The position numbers and the translations under genes are program-made. Positions 28,401 through 43,400 of a DNA stretch of 64,000 nt are shown piece by piece. Position 1 is the stretch's first letter; each line of letters opens with the position of its first letter. The stretch is taken from positions 701,647 to 765,646 of the forward strand of contig VUYV01000290.1 in NCBI GenBank assembly GCA_008711295.1, given 5' to 3'. The stretch comes from Anarhynchus alexandrinus (Eukaryota > Chordata > Aves > Charadriiformes > Charadriidae). The notes beneath the pieces are model-generated. The model was not told the DNA's origin, searched no databases, and was given only the letters and a program-made list of their open reading frames with translations.

Positions 28401-31400
28401 TCCAATAATAGAAACAGGTTTCTGTGTATTTTTCATGTTACCTACTGCACCACAGGGATGAATTGTTTCGACAGAGCCTGGCTAAACTTCGAGAGCAGAT
28501 AGTAAAGGCAAATACACTCGTGAGAGAAGCAAACTTCTTAGCAGAAGAAATGAGTAAGCTCACAGATTATCAAGTAACACTTCAGATCCCTGCTGAAAAC
28601 CTCAGTGCCAACAAAAAGGTAATGACAGCAAAGAATGCTGGAAAATGTAGTTTTATGGCTAATCCAAAATATGTAGGCCTATATAACATTCATCTAACTT
28701 GAGGCCATAAAATGTTACTTTTGTTAGATTATGCATAAGCAAAATAAGGGTGCTACCTGACTTTAATATATTGGAAGTGCATAATTATAAGTAAAAATGA
28801 GAACACAGCGTTAAGTATGGCTCTAGCTGTTCTTTCAAGTGTATGATCACCATATGTGCGTGTGGTTTGTGACCAGACGTTTGTGTTCTACTGCTGTAAA
28901 ACCTGCATTTTAGTTGTTTGCAAAAATTACCAGGTTTTGTTACAGATGCCTACAATTTCTTTTTGTCTTAAGGGTTTTTTAGTTGTAGTGCTGCTGTAAA
29001 TATAATGATAGCAATTAGGATAATATGCTTATCATAAGTGGTTTGATTGAGAATGTTAACGTTCCTGTGTGAATGGTAGGTGTCTGAGAAGGACAAAGAG
29101 GTCAGGATCCTCAGAGATGTATAGGGTATGCCGTGTTTGAGGACAGAAATAGTATGGCTGGCATGCAGAGAGAAGCTGTATGTTCTGTATTTTATTCCTT
29201 TTTAGGAATGCAATTTGAGTGAAGAGTTAAACTAGTTACATACACCTTTCCTGCAGTGATTATTTTTTCCTCTGATTTAGAGGGGTGCAATAGTAAGTGA
29301 GCCTGCTATTCAAGTGAGAAGAAAAGGAAAAGGTACTCAAGTGTGGACTATCGAGAAACTAGAGAACAAATTGATTGACATGAGAGACCTCTATCAAGAG
29401 TGGAAGGAGAAAATTCCTGAGGTATTGTATATATTTTCTGAAAGGGATCAGAGATTGAGTTTGTTTTCTTTTAACCCCTTTTAATAAGTTGTACAGATCA
29501 AGTGCAATGACTTTGTATATGAAAGGGTACAGTCTTGTTTGGTTTTTTTAAAAAAAACACAACACACCTGAGTAATATTAAATATTCAAAATGCCCATGC
29601 ATAGTAAAACACACCTAAGTCCTATCCTCACTTGCAGTCTCAGATATGTGTGCTGAAGTCGGATATAATTATAGAATCATAGAATCATAGAATGGTTTAG
29701 GTTGGAAAGGACCTTGAAGATCATCGAGTTCCAACCCCCCTGCCATAGGCAGGGACACCTCCCACTAGACCAGGTTGCTCAAAGCCCCGTCCAGCCTGGC
29801 CTTGAACACCTCCAGGGATGGGACATCCACAACTTTCCTGGGCAACCTGTTCCAGTGCCTCACCACCTTCAGAGTGAAAAACTTCTTCCTAATGTTTAAT
29901 CTAAACCTGCCCTCTTCCAGTTTGAAGCCATTCCCCCTCATCCTATCACTACATGCCCTCGTAAAAAGTCCTTCCCCAACTCTCCTGTAGGCCCCCTTTA
30001 GGTACTGGAAGGCTGCAATGTCTCGCTGGAGCCTTCTCTTCTCCAGGCTGAACAGCCCCAATTCTCAGCCTCTCCTCACAGGAGAGGTGCTCCAGCCCTC
30101 TGATCATCTTTGTGGCCCTCCTCTTGACCCAATCCAACATGTCCATGTCTTTCCTATGTTGGGGGCTCCAGAGCTGGATGCAGTACTCCAGGTGGGGTCT
30201 CACGAGAGTGGAGTAGAGGGGCAGAATCACCTCCCTTGACCTGCTGGCCACACTTGTGATGCAGCCCAGGATTCGGTTGGCTTTCTGGGCTGCGATCGCA
30301 CACTGCTGGCTCATGTTGAGCTTCTCGTCAATCAGCACACCCAGGTCCTTCTCCTCAGAACTGCTTTCCAGCCATTCCCCGCCCAGCCTGTATTGGTGCT
30401 CGGGATTGCCCCGACCCAGATGTAGGACCTTGCACTTGGCCTTGTTATACTTCATGAGGTGCTGAGGTAGTGACTCATGATACCACTAAGAGTTTACTTG
30501 GTGTAATATAGGTGCCGTTCAGATAGGCACCAGCTCTGAATGGAAGTAGCAAGCTGTATTAGAAATAAAATTATTAAATTGCAGTCAGTATCAAAGCTAG
30601 CAAGGATGCTGCTTAGATACACTCAAGGTGCAGAACATAGTAGTGGGGTAGAACTTGATCTTAAAATGTGAAATATTTATTTGTATATCCCCCAACCTTA
30701 AAGCAGTGAAGAAATCAATTGAAGATACTTAGTCTACATCAGTATCTCCCATCAAAACTAAGTAGTGTTTCCTGAGAATTTTATTAGTATGTTAGCCTTG
30801 GCAAATAAGCACAAGACTTGTTAAAAGCTTACTTGATTACTGGCAAGAGACAGACGTGAGATTTGGTGTTCCAGAAGACGTCCTCCAAGTATCCAGGTAG
30901 AACTGCATAGGCAGTATATCTTGCTGTCTTGTGGCTCATAGAGAGCACCTAAATTAGTTTTTTCAAGAGTCATTCTCAAATATGTTTGACCAGCTGTTGT
31001 GCCTTTGTTACATGCCTTGGACGGGAACAATGGGGATCTCTAAAATCATAACACAGGGGAGGTCAAGCACTTCATCTGTGCCCGTTGAAGACAACGATGA
31101 TTTTGCTGCTGACTTTAGTAAGAACTGATAGCACATCCTTTGAATATATTAACATGTCTGCCTGAGCCAGGATCGTCCTTGCCATGACCTATGTCATCCA
31201 TAATGCATGTGTTCTATGTGCTACATAGAAACACGTAGGTCGAATGCATGTGTTGAAGACAAAGGAGGAGGAGAAGGGAAGGAGCTGACAAGTCCGCTGA
31301 GGAGTGCATATTGTGCTAGGAATCTGCATGAATTCTTTGTGGCTGTGTATGGGGTACTTGCATAGAAAATGGTACAGATGTGATCTCAGCTCTGTGGGAG

Positions 31401-34400
31401 TCATAATAACACTTGTAGGCTTAAGTGGGAGTCATTCTGCATCTTCCCTTTTGCCCTTGTAGTGGCACCCAGCAGCCAGACCAGCTGTTAAACCTGAGGA
31501 TGATTTGTCCTCTCATTTAAAAAGTGTAAACAGCAGAAAAGTAAGGTGAAACTTCTTGAAATCAATGGCTGCTGTGCTTGCTCATGGTAAAATCTGCTTT
31601 GTCTTGACATCACTAAAAAATGTAGGTCATCATATTACTATATCCCATAGTAAAGAGAGGATTGTGTAATGTCTAATCTCAAAGATTTCATTTCAGATTT
31701 GTGATATGCTTCTAGTCTCTTTCTACTTCTGTAACAGGAAGGAACAGAAAAGACCAGTAGTGACTTAATTTTTGTGCAGTGATCTTATACTATGAGGTTA
31801 TTTGATTTTTGTGTTCCCACCCTTACAGTTTTTTTTACATAACTTTTATGATCTTCAAAACAGATAAGGAAGCTGATTGGCAAAAGAGGTGATCCTTTTT
31901 ATGAAGCGCAAGAGAATCACAACTTAATTGGCGTCGCCAACGTGTTTTTGGAGTGCCTTTTCTATGACGTCAAGCTGCAGTATGCTGTGCCCATCATCAG
32001 TCAGCAGGGGGAGGTAAAGCCAAACAATGCCCTGACGTACAGTGGGGCTGGGTACACCCATGTGCTCATGCCGGGGATAACATGGCTTTGTGCTGGGAGA
32101 CCTAACGTACACCTATTTTTTTTAACAAGCAAACGATGCTTAGTGTCTTGTTTCCCAGTGAATAAGTGTTTTGCAAATTGTTACATGTGTTTTCCATTTA
32201 ATTGTTTACAATTGCCCAGCTACTCAAATAGTAGAATAAAATTCTTAGTGTCAACATAAGTAACTGAGCATAACCCAGCATATTAAGGTTCTGATGTACA
32301 GTCATGACACTGTATGCATTTTCTGTTGTGTGTGATTTAAAAAGGTCAGTAGTTCTGCATACAAATAAATACTTTTTTGTATTTCTTTCTCATCTTTTTT
32401 GGCATCGTTGCTTTTCATTTGGTGGTTAAGAGCTGTACAGTTCTGTTTCTGCATACCTCCTAGAGTTAGATGTTTACCATCTTAATGTCTTTAAGCCCCT
32501 TGTGCACAGGTTCTTAGCATTTGTCTTGCCTTAGGTTGCAGGACGGTTGCATGTTGAAGTAATGCGAGTCACTGGGTCTGTCCCAGAACGTGTAGTAGAA
32601 GGAGATGACTCATCTGAGAACTCCAGTGAGAGTGGGAGTCTGGAAGTCATGGATAACAATGGAGAAATTATTCACAGAGCAAAAAAGCTGTCCTGCAGGG
32701 TAAGTGAGAACACATGATGAAGTTAAAAATTTCAGGCGTTTGTAACTATGTGGTCAATCTGATGTGAAGTATTAAGCTCTGTAGGCTATTGCTTGGCTAA
32801 AATTCTCTAAAGAGAAAAGAGAGACTTCTCTTGTTCTGGTTCAGTGTAGGTCAGTCTAACTAGCTGTAGTTGCCAGTGCCTGAATTAATTCTCATTAGTT
32901 TCTAGTGTATGTAGGTGTACATCATAAATACTGATGTTACAAAAAACCTGTCCTTCTTGGCAGACATGGAAGGGGAAATAGTTTTTCCGTGTAACCATCT
33001 CCTATGGTTTGTTTGGTTATCTAATGTAGTGTATATGAGTGGTGTCTGGATTTCATTTCTTCTGTGATGAAGTGCTTCATTCTCCACTTGAGCTTATCAG
33101 CTTCTTCAAAGAAAACATGTACATGGGCGGGCTAGTTAGATGCACATAACTGCCTTCTTTGTATCTGCCTTTCTGTAGATGCAAAATACAGATTTCCTAG
33201 ATAGGGACATCCTTAGAAAGCAATTGGAGGTGTCCTATAAAGATCCTTCTTGGCTGTTGGTACTTTTGGATTAAATATTTAGTTTTTGAACAATTTACAA
33301 GTGAAGAAGAAACAATCATATTTATGAGAATGTCTGTTTTGTCTCCTCAGGTAAAAATAAAAGAAGCAACCGGACTGCCACCTAATCTCTCTAACTTTGT
33401 CTTTTGTCAATATACATTTTGGGATCAATGTGAGTCAACAGTAGCAGCACCAGTGGTAGATCCAGATGTGCCTTCACCTCAGAGCAAGGATGCTCACTTT
33501 ACAGTGACCTTCTCTCACTGTAAGGTAACTATTTTTATTATGAAATAGTGTTACCGGGAGGATGGTATGTTTGAGATAAGCTATTTTAGAATTTGAACCT
33601 TGTTTCACTGGGGAAAGAAGGAAGGAACCAAGTCATAGAACTAATGGCTTTTAACTATACTTTAGAATGCCATATTATTTCACTTCGTCACCTCTTCAAA
33701 ATGCAGCAAAATCATAAAAATCTTTTAGTTAGTGGTCTTTTAAATTCAGTTGTCATCTGTAATGCATGGGGGAAATTATAGTTTATATAATGACATTATA
33801 TGCTTGTTTGGTAAGCTCAGTAACTTAAAGATCATTGGAACTGTGACATCATTTTTATGGGAATTTTCAAAGCATGAAATACAGTATGCAGAAGCAGGAA
33901 TTGCTGAGATGATATGTTTCACAACTTTCTTGACCAGAGTTGAGCTTTATGATACAAACTGTATGGTTTTACCATGCAGGTAGTTAGTTGTTTGGTGTGT
34001 CATACAAACTCGTTGAGGAGATACAATTATTTCGCTTGATTGGATGTGATTTATTTTTCTCATTGACAGGACTATGTGGTGAATGTCACAGAGGAGTTTT
34101 TGGAGTTCATTTCAGAAGGAGCTCTTGCTATTGAAGTGTGGGGTCACAGGTGTACTGGCAATGGCAGCTCTGTTTGGGAAGTTGATTCTCTTCATGCTAA
34201 AACTAGGACACTCAGAGACAGGTACAAATAAATTACACGTGAATGCTTCCATCAGCTTTCCAAAGTCTTTCTAATACGTGTGGTGCACAAAATATAGTTT
34301 AGTGAGGCAACCATTGGTTTTTGTGGGGATGTATTTTTAGGTGGAATGAAGTAACTCGAAGAATAGAAATGTGGATTTCCATACAAGAATTGAATGAGAT

Positions 34401-37400
34401 GGGAGAATATACTGCAGTTGAACTCCATCAGGCAAAAGATGTAAACACAGGGGGGATTTTCCAGCTTAGGCAGGTACGTGTCTTTTTCGCTGTCTTCTTA
34501 TTCACGCTTAAATTGGTTCTTAATTTTATTCTTAGTTTCTCTCTCCCTCTCTATCTTTCTTCTCTCAATTACCTGTTCAGGGTCATTCTCGCAGAGTTCA
34601 GGTGACAGTGAAACCCGTACAACATTCAGGAACGTTGCCTCTCATGGTAGAAGCAATTCTTTCAGTCTCTATAGGTGGTGTGACTGCCAGGTCAACCAAA
34701 CTGCAAAGGGGCTTGGACAGCTACCAGGTAAGACAGTTACTTTTTCATGCATTGCTTTAGTTTTTTGGTTTTGTTTTGCTGTTCTAGAGCCAGCCCAACA
34801 TAGTTCCATAAGGGACCATAGCACACTGATACGTGATACGTAATTTTGCAGTTTTCCATGTGTTTGAGGCTAATATGTATAATGTGAGCATATGGTGCTA
34901 AATTTGCTTTTTTTTTGCTTATAACTTAAGGTATAACTGATAAAGAGCCAAGTATGGTGTTAGAGTATACACAAAACAGCAGCAATGTGGAAATTGTTTT
35001 TACCTTTGCGTATAGAGGTGATAATAGTCAATTCCCAGCTCCATTAATTTCCCTCCCTTACAAGTATGCTGAAAGTTGAGGAGGGGAAAAGCAGGGGAAA
35101 ATAAAAACAAAGAAAATGAATAGAGAAAATGCCTTATAGTGAAGATACTGTTTATCTTTTCAAAAAGGACTGAGCTATTACTTGATCAGAATCAGAAATA
35201 GCTATCACTGAATGTGAAAGGGCTATTTTGTTTAGGAAAAAAAGTTCTTAAGTATAAATGGCTTCAAACTGATACTGGACAAATTCATATTGGAAATAAA
35301 GCACGCTTTTAACAGCGATGGCAAAGAACAAGTGGAGTGGGCCACCCAGGGAAGCGAGGTGCCTTTTGTCAGAAGGGTTGCATTCAGAACCACAAGTAGT
35401 TATACCCTTAAATACAGTTGAAACTGTAAAATGTGAAGATTGGTGATACGCTTGCTCAGTCCCTTTTCTGGCACTGTATTCTATGCTATGATAATTTCTT
35501 TTTTTGTAAATATATTCACTAATACTCAAATAATGGATTAGATGCTATAGTCTGTAATGAAAAAAATCTGTTTCTACCTGTTAGTAAGATTTTGGTTATT
35601 TGAACATTGTAATTTTAACATTTTACAAGTTTGTGGCAGAAATGTTTGTATTTGTGTTTTGGGGTATTTCTGTGAGTTTCTGTTGAGAGAAATGCATGTT
35701 CTTTTGTGTTTTACAAAATTTATTTTCTCCTACCAGAAGGAGGAGGATGATGGTGGTGATATGGATAGTTACCAGGTATTGCTGCTGTTGCTGTCAATCC
35801 TGTGGCATGGGGCACAGCTAATGCTAATAGCCAGCAACTTTCAAATGAACAAGCGTACTGGAGCAAGCAAAAGCGGCTTTGAAATATATATATGCTGTGC
35901 ATTTAAGAGGCTACCTGGGCTATAAAACATCGCTATTTCAGTTTACCTTGTGACTTCATACTCTTGCAGTGTGCTCTCTTCTCTAGCACTCGGCAGTCAG
36001 CTCTCCTAACTGGCTACATGAATTGCTATGTGAATAAAAGCCTAGAAACCTTCATTTAGAATGAAAACAGTTTCCAGTGAATAACACAGGGAAAAGAACA
36101 ACCACCTGCAGTTGCAGGCATCTTTCTGAACCAAATTATACAGCATAAGGTTGTTTTCTAAAGAAAACATCGTAACCTTTTGAGTTGTGCGATGTTCTGA
36201 AATGCTAGTGGGAGAGAGAGGGGAGGATGCGAGTGTGGGGAATACAGAAGCTTCAGTGAAGCAATTTCTTTATCTACACAGAAACAAACCTTGAGCCAGC
36301 TTTTTGTGTGATTATAGGTCAGTCAGAGTTTAGAAAGCGTAACACAAGAATCATTTAAAAGGCGACAAAGGGCAAAAGAGGAAATGCCTGAAAAAGTAAA
36401 ACACATTACAGGTCCCTACATGGAAGTCTTCTTTCTAGTGTAGGCAGCTTTTCAGACGTAAAACCAGTTAGGTGAGAATGCTGACGTCCCTTAAGATAAT
36501 GTATTAGGTTTTACAGCAATCTCAAATATATCAGGTACTAACTTCTTGCGGGCTGTTTATGCGCTTCCTGACTTATCACAGAGAAGAACGAACCAGATTT
36601 TCTGTGATACCACAACGCATGATTGCATGACGGGTTTTGTTTGCATGAGAAATCTTTTAATTGCACTGATAGCAGCTGCTAGCAATGGAATTTTGGGCAG
36701 GTTTGAGGGCATACTGACCTGTCTAATCTTCAGGAGAATTTACGATCAACTGATGATACCTGTTTTTCCTATTTCATATGCTGTTAGAAAGTGTGATTGC
36801 CACTTTTGTGAGTAATTAGCCTATGGTGTATGATTCTGTTCAGCAACTGAGGCAGTCACGTTTTCTTTTCCTTCTGTTGGAATTTGAGACTTCAAAGCAA
36901 ATAAGCTTCCATTCATGGGTGATGAGGTATTTAATCAGTGTGCATGTCAATCGGGGAAAAAAGTTTTCTGCATCATGCAAGCTGTTTAATATCAATTCTG
37001 ATAAAATTATCACAAAATTCATTGCCCTTTAATCTTAACTACATAGCCTTATAACTTTCTTTTCTCTTTCCATGTTAGGAAGAAGATTTAAACTCCGTAC
37101 GAGAAAGGTGGTCTGATGCATTGATAAAACGCAGAGAATACTTGGATGAGCAGATTCAAAAGATCAGCAATAAGCAAGGTTTGAAGCTTAAAGTCACTGT
37201 CATAAGTACTTTATTCCCTATACTATGAAAAACTTATCTCATATATGATATTAATCTCTTTCACTGTAGAAAAATCTGAGGATGATATAGAACGAGAAGC
37301 CCGGCTGGTTGAACAGTGGGTAGGGCTGACAGAAGAGAGGAATGCAGTATTTGTTCCAGCACCAGGCAGTGGAATTCCCGGTGCCCCCGCAAATTGGTAT

Positions 37401-40400
37401 GTTCAGAAAAACCGTTGGAGTAGTTAGCTTTTTCTACATGAACATTGCACACTACAAGGTAAAAATCTGAGAATGTTTTAGAGCTTTCTACGTTTTCCTG
37501 TAATGCTACCAATTACACTTAGCTGGCAAAAGATTAGAAGGTCAGGTGCTGGTTTGAATGTAAGAAAGGTTTGCTTAGTTAACATATTACATAAAGTAGC
37601 TTTGAGATAGCTTTCAAGATTTGAAAATCACCTTTGAATTTAACATAGTATTTTACACTTTTTCAAAATTCTGAGAGAGTTATCCTGTAGTTTGACTCCT
37701 TTCAAAGAAAGGAGTGGTTCAAAAATGAATGGTAGAACGCATGGTAATTTCATTGATAAGGGGTGGGGAGGGAAGAAATTCTGATTTTAAAGGAAGTGTT
37801 CTCTTTCCTCATTTAATATCGTTTAAATTTGTGTTTTAACTAAGATCGTTGGAACTGATGTGCAAAAATGAGTAATGCATCATGTTAGATTTGGGAAAGT
37901 GTGGACAAGAAATGTGGCTCTGATCAAGTGTACACTGATGTCTCTGATAATGCCTAATATCTCTTCTTCATTGGGTGAATGATGTAGTGATAATCTTTCC
38001 TCCCCTTTTTTTCCCTTATCCACCTGAAGTGTGCTGTGGTCATACAGAGAAAAGTGTGTATATTGATATAAAGATTATGTTTTGTCATTAGTTACATATT
38101 CAGTTGTTTGAAAGGTTGCTAACCGTTATGTATGAGATGACTACAACCAGTAAACTTTATAAGAAACAGAACAGGATGTTTAAAACTTGTCCTCCTCAGA
38201 ATCACAGAATGATCAGGGTTGGAAGGGACCTCTGGAGATCATCTGCCAGAGCAGGTTCACCTACAGCAGGTTGCACAGGACAGCATCCAGGCGGGTTTTG
38301 AATGTCTCCAGTGTGGGAGACTCCACAACCTCTCTGGGCAGCCTGTTCCAGTGCTCTGCCACCCTCAAAGTAAAGAAGTTCCTCCTCATGTTAAGATGGA
38401 ATTTCCTATGTTCAAGTTTGTGCCCGTCACAGCAACTGAAATGTGCTGTGTGGTGTGAATTAAGTTTTGGTAAAGCACTACATTTAGCTACATGTGTAAA
38501 TAAACAAAACATTGTCTGTGCAACATAGGCATTCAAATTAGCCATCAAAATGTTGACAGGTTTAGTCATTGGTTACAGTTAATATGAAGTTTGCATGGAG
38601 ATCTGTTTGCCCAAATTAGCTTAGGTTATGTATTTGCCTTCCTTGTTGACAGTAGTTTGTTTTGTTTCAGGATTCCACCTGCAGGAATGGAAACACATAT
38701 ACCTGTCCTCTTCCTTGATTTGAATGGTATGTTGTAATGGCAGATTAAGAAACCTGGGGGGAGAAATTAGTTTGGATCAATAAATTGATGAATGAATGAA
38801 TGAAAGAGAAATGTCTCAGAAGTCAAAACAAGTCCTGGCAATGGCACTGTGTGATATGGCCTGTAAAATGATTTTTCTCCTGATTCCTTATGTTGGAATA
38901 ATTATCTGTAGAGGCTTACACAGCTAGTTTAATAAAGAGTGTGTTAGGACTACAATGAGTGTTTTGTTAGAGAATCTAAATCTTCTCCCTTTTGAAGGTG
39001 TTTAGTTTTACATGTGAGAAGATTATCAATATATATTCTTAGGACACAGATACACTATAAGCAACAAGAAACTAGAGTTAGCGCCGCATTCAAGGACTGT
39101 TTAGGAAACAAGCAAAGGAGGATCCACAGGTCTTGTCGTCACATGGAGCACTTCAGTGGACTAGTAGAAGTGTTCATATAGGCAACACATTAATACCTGC
39201 TTTAGAAGCTGCTTTTGGAAAACGATATACACTCTTTCCTTTATGCTCACAAGAAATGTTTTTATTTGGTTTTTTTCATTATCAGCAGAGATTAACAGAC
39301 AGAAGATCAAACAGGATATTTAAACAGATTAATGGATCTTTGCACAACTCTTATTTGGTGGGGGTTTTTTTGTTTAGCTAAAAGCCTAATGTAGCCAGAA
39401 CTTTTCTCAATTTAAAGATTCCCTAATACATCAGAAGTGATTTAACTGAGATAAGCTGATTAGGGTGACAGGTGGATAAATCAGAAATTTTCTGTCTCGG
39501 TAAGTTAATGTTATGAATAACTAGAAATAGTTTTGAATTCTGTTTAGGTTACATGAGAATGTGTTTGGGCTGAGTCTTAGCCTAGTTTCACTTCCCTTCT
39601 TTTGTATGCTGAAATTGTCTTCAAAATATTACATAGTAATAAAATTAATTAGGATTAAATGTATTATGAAATACATGTAGGACTTTATTACAGCTTTGTA
39701 TTACAACTTTGCCTCTATATATTAGTATCCTTTGGTATAAAACTATTTCATTCTTTGCACATTTGTTTCATTAGCTGATGACCTCAGTGCCAATGAACAA
39801 CTTATAGGTCCCCATGCATCAGGAGTTAACTCAATACTACCAAAGGAGCATGGGAGTCCATTCTTTTATCTGCCGATCATAAAACACAGTGATGATGAGG
39901 TAAATTGTCAGCAAGCCTCCTTCTTGACAACTGCAGCTTATGTTAACACTTTCTTCTTATGTTTTATTTTCTACTTGTATGTATTTAATAACTATTATTA
40001 TTATATTTTTGTCGTAGAAGTACAATCTGTATCTAGTGCTGCCTTTATTTTCTGGCCTATTTGTTTAAAATTTAATAATGACTTGTTAGCCCTTCTGCCT
40101 TAATTCAGAGGTGACAAGTCTTAGCTCTTCTTGGTAAAAGAGTAATTCAGCTGCCTGACTTGAAATCCTTCTTCTTTCCTCACTCCTTCATCATTCCTCT
40201 TGCAGGCTCTTGATTCTTCAGAGAAAACCACTTCATTTATTGTGCATACTAGGCAAAGCATAATGTTTATATAATACTTTTTCCTTTATAGTACACAATT
40301 ACATTTTTAAATATAAAGTTTCGGAATTGTTGGAAATAAATGGTTCTGAATCCATTTTGGAATTTCTTAACTCATTTCTTCCACCTTCTGTGCCAACTCA

Positions 40401-43400
40401 GGCCACTGTTTAAGAGACCATTTCCAGAATAAACGGGATGCCAAACTTGGGGAGGAGGCAAAGGGTAGGAAAAAGATGTTCTGCAGGATGGGAGCATGTT
40501 TATTCTGTATAGGCCTTTATAACCTGATCCAATACAGATAGGAGATTTGCCATTGAATTTGATAAACTTTTAATACAGTTGCAATAGGATTTGTATTCCT
40601 TCCTTCAGTCTTGCTTCTGCTTTCCTCTCTGCCTCCGTGTGAAGACTTCCTTCTGATGCAGCGTTTGCACAATGCCAGGATTGTGCTCACGATTGTGTTC
40701 CCAAATATCTTAACTCCTCTTTATGCTTCTTCTCATAAATTCCTCACTATGAAAAGGAGGTTTCACCCCATTTTGTTCAATTATGCTTATTTTTCTTTCA
40801 TTAGAGAATTGCTTTATTTCATGTTAAATCACTGCAAATGATACCTTTTTTTAGAGTAATTGAGTCTCTGATTTCCCTTTCCTTCCTCCATTTCACTTGT
40901 CTGCATAGGTTTCAGCTACTGCTGCTTGGGACTCTTCTGTCCATGATTCAGTGCACCTAAATAGGGTAACTCCTCAAAATGAGAGAATTTACTTGATAGT
41001 GAAGACTACTGTGCAGCTCAGCCATCCTGCTGCAATGGAACTGGTATTACGCAAAAGGATTGCAGCCAATATTTATAACAAGCAGGTAAGAAGTTAATAT
41101 ATTATTTTATTAATAATAATTTTGTTTGATATTCTTAATTTTACGAATGTGTTTTCTTAGCTGCTTGCTTCATTTTCTTTAAGTTTGGTCCCTCCAATTC
41201 TTATGAAAGACAAATGAAAAATAGATTATTATAGGTTGCAGTGAAGCTGTGCACTTCTGGTAAATCCCTTTGAGCGGTCCATTTTTCAACCTGATTTGGT
41301 TCAGAATGTAACAGGTGCTACTTTTGTAACAAAAAAGGAGTTTACCTTCTTGTCTATACAACTCAAAATGTTTGTTTATCTATCAGGGTCACTGTAGCTA
41401 CTCTATTCCTGAAAGCATCTTTGGTGCCTTCAAATGTGCAGTGTAAACACAATATATCTTTTTCCTTTCTCTTTGCTACTTTCTGTGTTAATTGCAAACC
41501 AGTTTCTCACCACCACCCAAATGTATACATTCTCTACCCACTTTTGCATGACATCTCTGATAGGGCATTTGCTTTGGCTACAAGAGTGGTTGCTGTTCCC
41601 CTTGCTTTGCTGCTTCATGGATTTAGACAATGAGATGCGCTCTGAAATCACGTTCCTTTCTGTTTCCCAGTTGATTGAGACCAAGAGCGTATTTCAGAAT
41701 TGCTTCAGATTTTGCAGTGCAGTGGGGGAAGGAGCACAAAATGCCTGTTGTACTACTAAGCAACTTACTAAGCAGCTGAATTCCATGCTTTTTGTATTTG
41801 TTGTGTCGCCCTTTGTTAGTTTTGTTTGTCTAAAATGCCTTATTAGATGAAAGTTAAGTTTACAGTTAGTGATGTAAGGGCTAACTAACCTGACAATGAA
41901 GCATGCTAAGCTTGTGATTACAACAGTGAAAGCCCTGGTTACTATTTCAGTTATGGATAGAAAGCAGATTTATGCTTTGCTATTGCAAAATGAATTTTCT
42001 ACCTGTTGAACAGGTGGCTGATAAAATGAGAAATGTTGGTATTTGTACATTACTGACTTCTTACAGCCGCAGCTTCTCAGTTACAAGTTACTACACAAGG
42101 ATAGAGCATCAGTGCAAAATGGGAGGAAAATGTTACTGATTGAACTTAGTAGCATGTAAAGAGCACTTAAGGGATCATCAATGCTAAAAAGGAACTTATG
42201 GTCATGAACAATGTGCTTGTGTGGTAAAAGAAATTTTTGCATTGCAACCTTTTATTTCTTAGGACGTCATACATAATAATTGTCAAAAAATTAATTGAAA
42301 ATTACTTTGTTTCTAGAGTTTTACCCAGAGCCTGAAAAGAAGAATATCCTTGAAAAATATATATTATGCCTGTGGAGTGACCTATGAAATAGTATCCAAT
42401 ATACCAAAGGTAAATTATCATAGAATCATATGGTTTAGGTTGGAAGGGACCTTAAAGATCATCTAGTTCCACCCCCCCCGCCATGGGCAGGGACACCTTC
42501 CACTAGACCAGGTTGCTCAAAGCCCCATACAACCTGGCCTTGAACACCTCCAGGGATGGGGCCTACACAACTTCTCTGGGCAACCTGTACCAGTGTCTCA
42601 CCACCCTCAGAGTGAAAATTTCTTCCTAATATCTAATTTAAATCTACCCTCTTTCAGTCTAAAACCATTACCCCTCATCCTATTGCTACACTCCCTGATA
42701 AGAGTCCCTCCCCATCTTTCCTGGAGTCCCTTTTAAGTACTGGAAGTCCACAATAAGGTCTCCCTGGAGCCTTCTCTTCTCCAGGCTGAACAACCCCAAC
42801 CCTCTCAGCCTGTCTTCATAGGAGAGGTGCTCCAGCCCTCTGATCATCTTCATGGCCCTCCTCTGGATACGCTCCAGCAGGTCCATGTCCTTCTTATGTT
42901 GGGGACTCCAGAGCTGGATGCAGTACTCCAGGTGGGGTCTCACGAGAGTGGAGTAGAGGGGCAGAATCACTGCCCTCGACCTGCCGGCCACACTTCTTTT
43001 GATGCAGCCTGGCATACGTTGGCTTTCGGGGGCTGCGAGTGCACATTGCTGGCTCATGTTGAGCTTCTCATCAATCAACACCCCCAAGTCCTTCTCCTCA
43101 GGGCTGCTCTCAATCCGTTCTCCACCCAGCCTGTATTTGTGCTTGGGATTGCTGTGACCCACGTGCAGGACCTTGCACTTGGCCTGCTGAACTTCATGAA
43201 GTTCCATATTGCTCTGGTAAATTCGCTGAAAAGAGCAGAACAACCTATTGCAGTGGGTGATACTGATTGAGAAGTAAATGTCCTGCTTTGCTAAGAGGCA
43301 GCTTGCCAAAGTGTGTATCCTGAAATTCAGTGGTGAGATCATGTTATCTTTAAACAGTTGAAAACTGTAGGGATGTTATTTTCTTTTTTTGAAATCATGT

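Noticed and set aside
29949..30455. 168-codon minus-strand ORF as a separate gene
   Set aside because: It is the C-terminal piece of CR1 ORF2 inside a KIF13A intron, without promoter or start context.
42827..43270. 147-codon + strand ORF
   Set aside because: It is the antisense shadow of the CR1 ORF2 fragment at 42418-43205.
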